DNA of 64,000 bases from Isoetes taiwanensis. Taxonomy: Eukaryota > Streptophyta > Lycopodiopsida > Isoetales > Isoetaceae. Made by a program: the position numbers and the translations under genes. This document shows positions 23,210 through 34,961 of the stretch, in pieces. The notes below the pieces were generated by a model. That model worked only from the letters and a program-made list of their open reading frames with translations. It had not been told where the DNA came from and ran no database searches. Location of the stretch: NCBI GenBank assembly GCA_021234155.1, contig JAJEKV010000004.1:6762109-6826108 (forward strand), in the 5' to 3' direction. Numbering within the stretch: position 1 is the stretch's first letter; each line of letters starts with the position of its first letter.

Positions 23210-25740
23210 GCTTAGATCTAGCTGACAGAAGGTATGGGGCTTTCCCAAAGGTCTGTTGATGCAAATTGTTGGGTATGTTGTCCTCAGTTCTTTTATTGTT
23301 GATGCTGGTCTGCATCCCATCAAAGAAGTTGGGTGTAAAGTTTCCAAATTTTCTATGACGAATAACTTAGACTTGTTGGGTTTATTGCTAGAGTATTTCC
23401 TTCTGTTGGGTTTATTGCTCCCAATCATCATTTCAGATCTTCCATTTTTCTATGTCTCTGCCCTATCAGACACTTTTTGTTTTCTGTTTTCATTTTGTGC
23501 CAGCATGTCGAACATGGAGATTCTGTGACAATGGATTTAAATCGCCATGCCTTCCAGCTTCTGCCCTCCCATTGGTACAAACTTTGCCATTTGTAGCTTG
23601 ACACGCGAAAACTCCATATTTTATCAATCCAGTTGAGTAAATATTAGAAAGTAGTTATTTGTCAGAATGAAATAGTTACCATGAGCTCTTGTTCAGATTC
23701 CAGAATCCATGAGCTGGATGTTTGTGGATATTCTCTTCTTGAGATAGTTTCTGGCTCTCTAGGATCTCTTCATGTTTTTACGCATCCAGGATCTCCTCGA
23801 TTCCATACTAAGCCTCAATTCTCTTTCTCTTTTTTTATCATTCAATCCATGTAGCGTGCATCGTTTTCTTTGTTTTCGAGTTATTGTAGTTGTTTAAGCT
23901 TGGTTTAAGAGTTGTTTTAAACGATTAAGCTATTTAACAGATTCAGGAATTGGAACTTCAGGTATATTATTTGGCAGTACATTTATTTGAAGGTCTCTTA
24001 GTGCAAATAAAGTAGACAGTGCAGAATTGGAGTTGAGCGTCCAGGTCCGTTACTAACACTTTGTTCTATTTCTATCCTGCACGGAATGAGATCTTGAGGT
24101 ACAGGCCAACCTTTCCTTTATTATCAATTTCTGCAGGGTTCTAACGGTTTCCAAATTTTCTATGACGAATAACTTAGACTTGTTGGATTTATTGCTAGAC
24201 TATTTCCTTCTGTTGGGTTTATTGCTCCCAATCATCACTTCAAATCTTCCATTTTTCTATATCTCTGCCCTATCAGACTTCTTGTTTTCTGTTTTCATTT
24301 TGGCCGGCATGTCGAACATGGAGATTCTGTGACAATGGATTTAAATCGACATGCCTTCCAGCTTCTGCCCTCCCGTTCGTACCATGGAGCTCTTATTCAG
24401 CCTATGAAGGACAAGGTTACCATGCAGCTTGAAGACTTTACAAAATCTAAATGTTGAGTCTATACACAAGAAATGGCCACTTGCGTTGACTAGAACTGAA
24501 TGATTTGAGAAAATATGGCTGTAACTTATGCATGTTATAGATAAGAGCCAACATGTTAGTCTCTACAATTACATCATAAAATAGTAGACAAGTATTTATG
24601 CATGCTATATATAACAACCAACATGTTAGTTTCCACAATTACATCATAAGACAGTAGACAAGTTTGAACTGCTTATATAACATGGAGGCGAGAGCCTGCC
24701 TGGAAGTAACAACCAAAAGTCTGCCATATTATCTAGCTATCGGTATTATTGATATTGGTATGCACTTATAACGCTGTGTTTCATTCTTTTTCATAGGCTT
24801 CAAGGCAGGAACACTTGTAAGTTGGATCCTTACGCTGCCAACAATCAACACAGAAATTTGGAACAGAACAGAACAGAGCATCTTAGATGTAGCTGACAGA
24901 AGGTATGGGGCTTTCTCAAAGGTCTGTTGATGCAAATTGTTGGGTATGCTCCATTTGAGCAACTAGCCAAGCCCAATATTTAAGTATTGTTATGCATTGT
25001 TAAGTATTGTTATTCTTGTTTTCTGTTTTCATTTTCTGCCGGCATGTCGAACATGGAGATTCTGTGACAGTGGATTTAAATCGCTACGCCTTCCAACTTC
25101 TGCCCTCCTGTTGGTATCATGGAGCTTGTTCAGTCTATGGACAAGGTTACCATGCAGCTTGAAGACTTATCAAAATCTAAATGTTGTGTCTATACACAAG
25201 AAATGGCCGCTTGTGTTGACTAGAACTGAATGGTTTGAGAAAATATGGCTGTAACGTATGCATGTTATAGATAAGAGCCAACCTGTTAGTCTCCACAATT
25301 ACATCATAAAACAGTAGAGAAGTACTTATGCATGTTATAGATAAGAGCCAACATGTTAGTTTCCACAATTACATCATAAAACAGTAGACAAGTTTGATCT
25401 GCTTATATAACATGGAGGCGAGAGCCTGCCTGGAAGTAACAACCAAAAGTCTGCCACATTATCTAGCTATCAGTATTATTGATATTGGTATGCACTTATA
25501 ATGCTGTGTTTCATTCTTTTTCATAGGCTTCAAGGCAGGAACACTTGTAAGTTGGACCCTTACTCTGCCAACAATTGACACAGAAATTTGGAACAGAACA
25601 GAGCAGCTTAGATGTAGCTGACATAATGTATGGGGCTTTCTCAAAAGTCTGTTGATGCAAATTGTTGGGTATGTTGTCCCCAATTCTTTTATTGTTGATG
25701 TCGGTCTGCATCCCATCAAAGAAATAGGGTGTAATTAAAC
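23210..25740 (+). repeat. Three-copy local duplication block
   Basis: The phrase 'gcatgtcgaacatggagatt' occurs near 23505, 24309 and 25044. 'ttccaaattttctatgacga' occurs near 23341 and 24149. 'aaggtatggggctttc' occurs near 23229, 24899 and, with changes, 25627. Segments 24290-24960 and 25020-25700 are a tandem pair about 730 bp apart with high similarity; the copy at 23210-23580 is partial with the sub-blocks in a different order. A small inner repeat 'tagataagagccaac(a/c)tgttag' is present in both. I see no convincing protein. Confidence 0.8.
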
Positions 25741-26759
25741 TAGCAGGACAAAGATGTCCTGAAGGATTGTCTATGGCAAGGCGAGTGTTGAATAAAGTTT
25801 ACATGGGGAACGTAATGAATGGAAAGCATTGGTTTTTTAATCCCTTACACTGGAAATTGAAATCTGCAAGGAATGTATTATAAAGCTGTTCTAAGCATAT
25901 CTTGATTTGGCCTCCCAATAAGACTCTTGTCAGAATTTTGTCTCTTCTAACATATCCTGTATATTGCAAGCTAGCCTTGTTTCATAATCTTTTCCTCATT
26001 CTTGCTGCTTTTAGGCCCATACGAGGGTGCCCATGGCAGGCATGCTAGAGCTCAAAAGCAATTCCTGAAAACCATTCAAATATTACTCATGGTCCAAGTA
26101 ATCTATTTCCATTTGAGCAACTAGCCAAGCCCAATTATTTATTGTTATGCATAAGAAATGCATGGGACTTGGCAGAATATGAAAGACAATGGACTGTGGA
26201 CCTGCTCGTTGATTAATGGCATCATTTACCTAGTATATCTAGCACAGGGTACGTAAAGATTTACTGTTTTCCATCTTTTACATTATCACCAGAATATAGA
26301 TGCTATGTGGATAGATTCTAGTAGCCTATGGCACTAGGGGTATATTTACTTGGATTGCTTCAATCCATCAAACTACAATGTTCTTCATTTAAGCAGGACC
26401 ATTTAAGGCGAAAAGGCTTTGCATTAAATGCCAAGCTCACTGAAAAATTAGAAATAATCCCAGAAATGAACGGGAGATGCCAACATTTGTTGTATGCTAA
26501 TATCACCAATAATAAAAACCTAACAAATTTTGTCATGTCAAATTTTTTGCAGGCAATTCAAATTGTAGTTCGCCAGATGTGCATGACTTCTTTCACATAC
26601 TAAATTCATATGGTATATCAATTGACATAACAAAGCAAAACGTGGACTTCATGTATTGAGGTGTGTACTATATATTTCTATTTTAATTAGTAGTTGATGG
26701 AGATAGGCCTATAATAAGGGGTACATAATGCAGGGAATATACCTACAAAATAAACATGA

Positions 26760-27556
26760 GTGATCGTTTTAAGACGAAGATGCCAAGAAGCTAGGGAACG
26801 AACATCCAGATTTAGGAAAATGATCTTGAAACCATCCGTTGGATCTTGGTTGAAAATATATCACTATTACAACCAATGGATTGAGCTTACAAATCAAACT
26901 ATAAAAAACCAAAGTGTTTGTGCAGTTTGTGGCCGTTATGGCCGTTGCGAGTTCTATGACGAACAAAGGAGTTGGTCCTTTTCCAACCGTGGGATGGTGA
27001 AGAGATACAAACCCTATAGTTTAACAAACCATTTCTGTACCAATTCATTAGCACCGAGTCATCAAACAACCCCCTATTATGTCGCAAACGTTACACCAGT
27101 GAAACAGTAGTGTGCCAAACGACTTTCCTTTCTCCGTGTTACATAAGAGATGTATTATTGGCACCAGTATTTTACACACAAATGATGTCACTAGTTGATG
27201 TATCAGTTAATGTTACCAATCGTATGAATTGTATTGCCACTGGAAAACCTCAATAAAGAAGCTTGTTGGACAATCCATTAGTCAGCTTGTTAGAGATAGA
27301 TAATGAAGAAACTGAGAACACCAATCATACAAGAATCAAAAACATTTTAGGATATTTGCTTATACACAATAAGTTCGTAAAGAAGTTCCAAACATTGTAC
27401 GAAAGGCTTAATCCTCGAAGTGGCATTTGTATACTATCAAGAAATGCCATAAATGTAATTCTGGATTATGTCAAAAGCAGCATACTGAACAATGGAAGAA
27501 GCAAACATATATGGGTTCTCTGTGCTCGAAGATATCACACCTTTTGGATTAGCTAA
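26760..27556 (+). pseudogene. Helitron-type N-terminal region, decayed
   Basis: Open pieces at 26760-27110 and 27263-27556 lie in front of the Rep-like fragment on the same strand. The first has 'SVCAVCGRYGRC', a small cysteine cluster of the sort found at the N-terminus of Helitron-type proteins. The second has 'RIKNILGYLLIHNKFVKKFQ'. Assignment is mainly by position; neither piece alone is diagnostic. Confidence 0.35.
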
Positions 27557-27619
27557 CACATTTTCAGCAGAACAAATATCACAACTACCAACATTGATTC
27601 CAAAACATCTCAGCAAAAA

Positions 27620-28066
27620 GAGCGATTTTATGAATACCTAAAGAAACGCATCAGCTCCACGTTCTCTCTTCATACATTGTACAAGCCTTACCTCTTGCTC
27701 ATGTACCATATACGACAAGCCAACCTTATAGCAACCTCCCTAAAAAAATGCTACCTTGAAAAGGACATTGCTGATTATCAGAGAACACATCCGTCATCCA
27801 CAGAAGAAGAGGCCATACGACACATTATCAAATTTATTGTCCCAAAGACCATATATAATAGTCCATCATGGCATAAGAGACACCTAAAGAACTTGCTAGC
27901 CATGGTAGCAAAATGGGGAATATCATCCTTCTTCTTAACTTTAACGACCGATGAAGTAAGCAGCACAAGATGGCAGGAGATCATTGACATAGAGGGCATT
28001 GTCAAAACCGTAGATGATGGAATATGTCGGAAAGATTGCCAGAACCAACTCAAGAACAAATATTGA
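27620..28066 (+). pseudogene. Helitron-like Rep (Helitron_like_N) fragment, divergent type
   Basis: The frame carries 'SPSWHKRHLKNLLAMVAKWGISSFFLTLTTDE', split here as the family pattern of a W-x3-L...LLAMV...G.P.FFLTLT segment followed by an 'RWQEI' tail. This is the region just before the HUH motif of Helitron Rep proteins. The HUH histidines and catalytic tyrosines that should follow are missing: the sequence passes within a few codons into a Pif1 helicase in another frame (28024). So Rep is internally deleted. The motif set differs from the RepHel genes at 43-56 kb, which read 'FVTMTTNPDWPEI' or 'FITMTTNTNWPEI', so this is a second Helitron lineage (possibly Helentron-type). Confidence 0.55.
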
Positions 28067-28435
28067 TTTCAACCAGCAGCGTTGAAGTACCCCAAGGAAC
28101 CTTAAAGCTAGACCAAAAAATAATATTCTCTGCACTATCAGATTGCCCAAAAGGAATGCATATTATCTCTGGAACCCCAGGAAGTGGAAAAACTTTCTTA
28201 ATCAAGCACTTACTCAAACATTACGAAGAAGTAGGAAAGCTCTATCTAGTAACAAGAACTACAGGCATTGCAGCTTGTAGAATATGTATAGGTGCAACAA
28301 CAGTTCACCATCAATTTGCATTACCTGTAAGAAGTCAATGGCCACAAACAATTTCAAAAACAGATATCAGATATCAACAACTCAAGATGTTTGACGTGCT
28401 AATAATTGATGAGATGTCAATGCTCAATGCCTTGT
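28024..28435 (+). pseudogene. Pif1-type helicase N-terminal half
   Basis: The frame shows a Q-motif-like 'KLDQKIIFSAL', Walker A 'GTPGSGKTFLIKHLL', motif Ia 'TRTTGIAACRI', 'GATTVHHQFALPV' and Walker B 'LIIDEMSMLNAL'. These are the Pif1/RecD-like motifs fused to Rep in Helitrons. It is broken at 28436 by element A and resumes in altered frame at about 29640. Confidence 0.8.
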
Positions 28436-29565
28436 CATTCTGGGAAGGGACTCGCGAGACACACAAAACCGGCCGATAGATAGATAGATAGATAGGCTTG
28501 TCATTCATCACAGCAGCAGTATACAATGTTTTGAAGAATAGAGAGGGGTAGCCGACCATAGGAACAATATCGGACTACCCCGTAAAAAGAAATGTGCACA
28601 GGCAATATAGAAGGGTAATGGCGACAACTTCTCACCGGGATAAAAAACCCCGCCCTTTCGGGTTTTCGAGGAAAACCCTAATGAGAAATGGTCGCCAACA
28701 ACCTTGAATGTGTTGCCTGGAAAACCGAAGGAGATGGATTGATGGCGAACAGAAGTATAGCAGGACCCCAGAAGACGGCAGAATCCCCGAATGTGTTGCC
28801 TGGAGAGCCGAAAAGGTGGGTTGATGGCGAACACAAATATGGCAGGACCTCAGAAGACCGCAGAAAACCTGCAACAACTCAAATGAACCCCAAAAAATAC
28901 CCGTGAATGGTTAGAAAAACTACCATGCATGGCAGGGACAAGGCAAGCCGCACAATCAAAAACTTGCAAAGAAGAGCAAATTAGAAACATAAAAAGCAGC
29001 ATGCAAAAAGGTGGAGAAGCATCACCCAGCGGGTGGAAAACAATTATGCGTCACCCTCAAGGTGGAAATAAATAGCATCACCCTCAAGGTGGAAATAAAT
29101 AGCATCACCCTCAAGATGGAAATAAATAGCATCACCCTCAAGGTGGAAATAAATAGCGTCACCCTCAAGGTGGAAATAAATAGCGTCACCCTCAAGGTGG
29201 AAATAAATAGCATCACCCTCAAGGTGGAAATAAATAGATTCACCCACAGGTGGAGATAGCATCACCTGAAAGGTGGAGAAAGCATCACCCAACGGGTGGA
29301 AAATAACATATGAAAAAATGACATGATAGTGATGAAAAAACATAATTATAGTAAATGCAAAGTGAACAACAACAAAAGTGCAAGGCCTAAAACACAAATG
29401 AAACAGACGCGTCCCCACCGAGCAGGGCGGGAAGGGAGGGAAGCTACGAGAAGGAAGGAAGCTGCTGTGAGAAGACGCCGATAACCGAGCCAAAACGGAA
29501 ATGGCCTAATATAGGCGCTCGTCCCTTCCCAGAATGGCGATCCGATGGCTCGGATCGATGGGATT
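28436..29565 (+). mobile_element. Small non-coding element A inserted in the helicase
   Basis: It interrupts the helicase between Walker B and the next motif. The left end is 'cattctgggaagggactcgc'. Its right part has the inverted form 'gctcgtcccttcccagaatg' followed by a perfect hairpin (CGATCCGA / TCGGATCG at 29538-29557) and ATGGGATT. It shares both ends and an internal core with element B (34962-35618), which lies in the opposite orientation. Inside are an 83 bp duplication (28706, 28789), a (GATA)n run at 28477-28494, a 27 bp minisatellite and a hairpin core at 28619-28697. No protein. The end structure suggests a non-autonomous Helitron/Helentron-like element, but exact borders are inferred. 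Confidence 0.65.
29048..29245 (+). repeat. 27 bp minisatellite, about seven copies
   Basis: The unit 'catcaccctcaaggtggaaa' plus 'taaatag' repeats about seven times from 29048, flanked by partial units (29020-29047, 29246-29300). Because 27 is a multiple of three it makes long repeating frames on both strands, which are not genes. Confidence 0.95.
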
Positions 29566-29622
29566 CCACATGATACTAAGACAAATCTCCGACATAACTA
29601 CATGGTCTATTGACCAAATCCC

Positions 29623-30499
29623 TTGAAAGAAATGTCTATTGCTCTATGTAGAGACCATGCCCAATTGCCCCCAATATGCCACCATAAAAGACAAGAAACT
29701 GAAGTATGCCACATATGTCCCTTGTTATCATCCATCCACTACCAACAAACACAAAAATACCACCTGCAGCATTCCATTCGACGCTCATCAGACAAGGGCT
29801 ATGCTGCATTCCTTGACATCATATGAGTAAGGGAGCCAATAAATGAAGATCTAATCCATGTTTTGAAAGGAAAAATAATCGATCAGCAAAATGCATTAGA
29901 TTTCATAGACGAAAGTACGACGACATTATGCACCCACAATGAAGATGTGTACTTCTACAACAAGTACACCATTGACAAAAATGTTCGGCAGCATCAACTT
30001 ATTGAAATAGTTGTGGATATAAATGTCGATGATGAAGCAGAGTTAGATGCATGGATATCAGAAAGAAGCTTCTATGAAATATCCTATGTAGCAGTAGGCT
30101 CCAAAATTATCCTAATGACAAACATTGATGTATCGGCCTCAATTGCCAATGGCACCACATAAATAGTTTCTTATATAAACATTGGTACAAACAACCAAGT
30201 GAGACTCATCATATGCAATATCAACGATACATTGAAATACAATGATCAAAAATTCAATACAAATACCATAATAGAAAAAGTTTTACAAAAAAACATTGCA
30301 TATCGCCCTAGCCTATGCAATGACTGCCCACAAGTCCCAAGGTGAAACAATCGACAACAAGGCCCTCATTGTTGTCCGAAAAGCATTCTCACCAGGCCTA
30401 CTATATGTTATGTTTTCAAGGGTCAAATCAAAAGATCAATTGCGCATCGTAAGACCACTAAGCACTACAGACTTCCAACCGAACAAGAGCCTCTCATAG
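29623..30499 (+). pseudogene. Pif1-type helicase C-terminal half
   Basis: After element A the helicase resumes with 'DHAQLPPICHHK' (the GDxxQLPP motif III with G replaced). The next frame (29863-30162) has 'ALDFIDESTTTLCTHNEDV' and ends 'YVAVGSKIILMTNIDVSASI', the pattern preceding motif V. The last frame (30296-30499) has 'AYAMTAHKSQGETIDNKALI' and 'LLYVMFSRVKSKDQLRIV', motifs V and VI. There are at least three frame breaks and stops such as the one at 30162. It belongs with the helicase half at 28024. Confidence 0.8.
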
Positions 30500-30639
30500 G
30501 ACTGAAAAGTTTAAAACATCACAAGGTTAAAATAATTACCTAACAGAAAATTGATTTGAGAAAAAAAAAAGAGAGAGACAAATTGTTAAAAATCACTTAA
30601 ATTTTGACTAATGCTACTTAAAGTCCAGCAACCAAATGG

Positions 30640-31477
30640 CAAAAGATAAAACCACCAAGACAAAAGACACAGCAGAGTCAAGTGCTGGAAGAAAAAGACC
30701 AACCACAAGCATGGTACACCTCCAAGAATATAAGTCAAAATAAAATAATGCACCATAACAAATAAAGGTAATAATTAGCTTATACCATCTTGCAATTTTA
30801 TAAATTATTTCTAGAAGAGATCAAGAAACAACAAGATGCTAAGAAAGCAAAGGGTTCAACAAATTCCTCCACAATTACGTTATCCAGCCAAACAATACGA
30901 TTCGTAACCTATGCGGAAAGGAACCCATGGAATACATCAAGGGGTTTGGCTCAATTAATGATATAGAGGAATTTACAAAAGCAGCAAAAGAAGACAAGGA
31001 AACTTTTCAAATGGAATACAACGATGCACATGCTGAAGGTAAACCCTTAGTCTATTATGCAACATTAGAAATGACTCTTAATAGAACTTAATTCTTATTC
31101 TTCTTGTCACCAATAAAATAGGGATCTTAAAACACATCCTCAAAAAGGCAAATGTTGAAGCAAACTATGATGCCTTAACAAAGAAACAAGAAAACGAACT
31201 GCTAGAGGATGTATCTGAGATCATCTCTCCATACCAAGCATCAATACTATATGTCGGATTCAACCTAACAGTACAAGAATGCCTATCGTTGAATAAACGC
31301 TCAGTGCAAAGCATCATGGAAAACTTAATGAAGGCATACCAAAATAATCACAAGGACAAGAACCCTATGACAACAGAAAAGCTAACATATATAGTAGATG
31401 AACGGCTAGCCCTAGAACTATTTGACAATCTTGACTTCTTCCCCGACCCCGAATCTACAGGTAAATCCAAGTGCTAA
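30640..31477 (+). other. Unrecognised coding-like stretch after the helicase
   Basis: Segments near 30660-30960 and 31115-31477 read as peptide in shifting frames. One has 'RFVTYAERNPWN'. The other is long and clean and includes 'EANYDALTKKQENELLEDV', 'YQASILYVGFNLTVQECL' and 'MTTEKLTYIVDERLALELF'. A splice-like boundary lies near 31120. I do not recognise the family. Its position behind a Helitron-type helicase makes a captured gene fragment or an accessory ORF of the element possible. Confidence 0.3.
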
Positions 31478-31639
31478 TAAAGTAAAACATAAACCACTAC
31501 ACCAATATATATACAAGCAAATTATATCAGTAGCTAGAAGGATGCTCCAATTGTAAGAAATGCATACCAATGCTTTGTAGGCTCTTGTGGCTTTGGTCCT
31601 ATCAGAAGGGTCCATACAAAGTAGAAAGACAAACTAGAA

Positions 31640-32282
31640 CTCAATGACTAATGACTAATATGTATACATATTGTAGCTGTTATTCTGCATCACATACAAT
31701 GCCTTCCAACTTACTATCACCCATAATGGGAAGAAAGTGTCCCAATATGTGGTAGTGGAAAACTCTATGCCCAGGTACTTGTAGGTAGGTGCTATCTCCA
31801 CATTCCGCCCTGAAGGAAGGAAGCCGCAGATGGCGTGAGGATGAGATAAGCAGTATCTTAGTCCTGGCGAAATTGACCTACATTCCCCTGGCTTGACAGA
31901 AAGTGTCTAGGGCATGTAATTACTGCATGTCTTCCGTGGTGTGGGCTAGGAGGTCAACATCATTGGAGTATATGAGTTGCTTAATAATTTGATGCACAAA
32001 CTGAGCTCCATCACCCCATATTTAGTAAGCCACCCTTCCAATTCATCAACGTAGAAGTCAAACAATGTTGGAGAGGGCATGCATCCCTGTCAGACCCCAA
32101 TACTATTGCCGACGGGTTGTCATACATCCTGTACAACGCATTTTGCAGGTCCATTGGAGCTCCCAACTATCATAATCTTTTCCACAACTTTTCTCAATGC
32201 ACACTGTCAAAAGCCTTTGCAAAGTCGGCGAAGCAGTAGTAGTGTAACATCATTGTCGATGAATTCAACAGTTGGATTCTAC
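31640..32282 (-). pseudogene. LINE reverse transcriptase fragment
   Basis: Read on the reverse strand, 32282-31660 shows RT motif A in the form 'FADFAKAFDSVH', then a degraded 'ALYRMYDNPSAI' finger region and motif C as 'IYSNDVDLLAHTTEDMQ', with 'ARGMQVNFARTKI' after it. Frames shift several times. It is similar in motif style to the LINE at 4.9-7.1 kb and has landed, reversed, between the unknown stretch and the helicase tail at 32288. Confidence 0.6.
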
Positions 32283-32284
32283 AA

Positions 32285-32860
32285 ATGCTTCCAGGCTACT
32301 TAAAGAAATACTTTAGCATTGATAGACTCACAGAAAATGATCAACTTATAGAAGACCATCCAATGGCAACAACAGACTTCCTCAATGGTTACAAACACCC
32401 AGCACTTCCCCAACACGAACTCGAACTAAAGCCGAACACAATATGCCATTTAACAAAAACCCTAGACATAGATAGAAGCTTGGTAAAAAATGCAAGAGTA
32501 ATGGTATCTTCAATACACAACAGATTTGCGACCGTCAAACTATTTACAGACGATTCATAACATAAAGGAAATGTTCATCCCATCTCCCGAGTAGACTTCT
32601 TCACTCAACCAGATGATCGAGCATGGACAATTCATAGACGACAACTTCCATTGCGGCCAGCTTACTCGACAACATTCAATAGCTGCCTAGGACTTACGCT
32701 CGACAAAATAGTCCTCGACCTACGAACCGACGTTTTCGAATACGGTCAGTTATACACAGCACTCACTCGTGTCTGAGGAAAAGATGTACTAATTCTCTTG
32801 GATCCAAACAACATAGCACAAACTACCACAAACGTGATGTACAGAGAACTCTTACCATAA
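32285..32860 (+). pseudogene. RepHel helicase C-terminus (same family as the 43-56 kb Helitrons)
   Basis: It starts 'LPGYLKKYFSIDRL' and continues through 'HPALPQHELELKPN', 'RVDFFTQPDDRAWTIHRRQLPL', 'YSTTFNSCLGLTLDKIVLDL' and 'FEYGQLYTALTRV'. It lines up with 51459-52050 of the Helitron at 51-56 kb. An in-frame stop at 32558-32560 and another at 32774-32776 disable it. It differs from the helicase at 28.0-30.5 kb, so two Helitron lineages are interleaved here. Confidence 0.85.
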
Positions 32861-32873
32861 ATCAGGTACGCAC

Positions 32874-32900
32874 CAAAAAAAAAAAAAAAAAAAAAAAAAA
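32874..32900 (+). repeat. Poly-A run
   Basis: A run of about 24-26 A bases follows the helicase stop by a few bases. It may be the tail of a retroposed sequence or simple sequence growth. Confidence 0.8.
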
Positions 32901-33329
32901 GATCCACTACACTCCACGCCGATGATATAGGCAACGCACCCATGCCTTAGGGCACTGATGTTCTGTCTATAGCATGGGCACTGCATTAACGGTACCTGGG
33001 TTCAACTCCCAAGGATGCTACAAGAATTTTTCAACCTCATTCCTGGGATATATGTTTATCTAATCTATCTATCAAACTATATATAACATTTAAATAATTT
33101 TTATTATTCCATAATACAATACAATCCATTTTTTCATATTTTTTAATTTTTCTTAGTTTACAATTAATAAAATGCAAAAAGCAATTACCCATTGCCCACA
33201 ATCAATCACTTAATAATGCATAACTATTCAAAACTCCCAAAGGAGCACAAGGCACTGGCTCCGCCAGCGCTAAATTCTTGTATATATATATACACAAGTT
33301 TATTATTATTTAGGGCCTACACATTTCCC

Positions 33330-33560
33330 CTAGAATTTCAAATATTATCCCAAGATTCGCATATATTTTCGAAGATTCTATGTATATTCTCCTAGATTCC
33401 CTTAGATTATATGAAGAATCCTTAAGATTCTCTAGGATTCTATTAAGATTCTTTCAGATTATGAGAGTTTACTCCAAGATTCCTCTAGATTCCCCAAGAT
33501 TCTGTGTATATTCTCCTACATTCCTTTAGATTCTATGGTCAAGATCTCACTTTCAAGATT
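33330..33560 (-). repeat. Inverted piece of the GAATCT-rich array
   Basis: AGATTC recurs every 10-20 bases ('ctcctagattcccttaga', 'ccaagattcctctagattcc'), the reverse complement of the motif at 20985-22290. It lies beside a TA microsatellite at 33280-33296. Confidence 0.8.
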
Positions 33561-34960
33561 CGACGCTGCAAATTGAGTTGACCGATTTATGTGCGCCACA
33601 CATCAAAGTGTCTTTATCTCTACACAAGTATATTGTTATATAGGTATCCATGAAGTTGACTATATGAAAAGCACGCACTAGAAATGATATAAATATCTTT
33701 AGCCCCCTTTTTGTTAAAATTCGATGAAGATCTAAATTGTGCCGATAAAAATAGCTGGTAGAAATAATAAGATTCTTGAGTACAGGATCGAGATCAATTG
33801 GCAATCAAGTTTGCATGTTTTGATTTAGAAATCATTCGAACCTTTATAGCCACGCCATGAAGTACATTATAGCCTGTTTCTACTTCCAGGCTACCGAAGT
33901 TGTGAACGTTAACTTGTTCTAGCATCGTTATATTTCAAAATCATCTCAATTGGGAGTGCAACTTTAGGCTACTGAGTTAACCCCAGCATCTATGTATAAT
34001 GTATCGACACACATTTCCAGCTTACCGAAGTTGTGATTCTTTTATGTCAGTTGATCCAGGTTCCAAACTTTGGTTTCTGTGTCCTCGGTCATCTTATTTT
34101 TAAAACCTTCCTAAGTATGCTTTTCTACCATCTATCAGAGCGTTCAAAATAGCAAATGAATGTTGACATTGTAGTTGTAGATAAAACCAGTTTGTTCTTG
34201 GATTAAGCATCAATGTAACTTAGCACACCGCAGTATTCAATCGTGCTTTGATGATTGTTTTTTAATGCTAGTAAATTAAAAAAGCACACTAATGACTCAA
34301 TGATCTTAAACACTTGACACCATTTTAAATGGACTAAGCTAGAGTATGCATAACAAAGTATCTAAATAAAGCAGTATTTCAACTACTCAAGCTAGTGCCA
34401 TCGATCAACAATAGTGGTAGAGGATGGTTAGATGATGGAAGGTTGCGCAATGAGAAAGCTGCACAATGGAATGATGTACTCTGGTAGTGGACAATTACAT
34501 GTTATTACACCCTTATGCATTGGTATCAATGGCTTGTGAGGACATTGATTTGGAAACTTCTAATGATTCAGCTGACCATACCAGCTTACAAACTGAATCT
34601 TTGGATTTTAGGTTTTAATGCCATAAAATCTTTCTAGTGGCTGCCTACCTCACATCTGTGCAAATACAATGCCTATCCTAATTTCTTTGTGAATCTGGTC
34701 AGCACTTGAGAATTTCCAATTCGAGCCTTACTCACTCATCTAGTTACTCAATATGTATGCAGAAAATTACACTCAAACATATAAATTAGCTCATTACCAT
34801 CTCTATATATTCAAGGAATTACATATCTACATATTTGCAAAATGTACAGGCCAAAATTAGGAGACACGATGTCTATCCCCACGAGTGTAGTTGTCTTTTT
34901 TCAAGGACCTAGAAAATTAGCACAATGACCTGCACACATAATACGACACTAAGGTCTGTC
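33561..34960. other. No gene seen
   Basis: AT-rich. A short repeat 'accgaagttgtga' occurs at about 33894 and 34027. No conserved protein or RNA recognised. Confidence 0.5.
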
Positions 34961-34961
34961 T

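Noticed and set aside
28497-28550. Continuation of the helicase after Walker B (a peptide resembling ITAAVYNVL) with a 10 bp 'cttgtcattc' duplication.
   Set aside because: The same DNA aligns with element B (35570-35590), so it belongs to element A and the peptide match is chance.
29044-29493. 149-codon reverse frame with repeating 'YFHLEGDAI'.
   Set aside because: Product of the 27 bp minisatellite.
32930-33020. tRNA gene or SINE with B box 'gggttcaactccc'.
   Set aside because: No convincing A box or cloverleaf; too weak to list.
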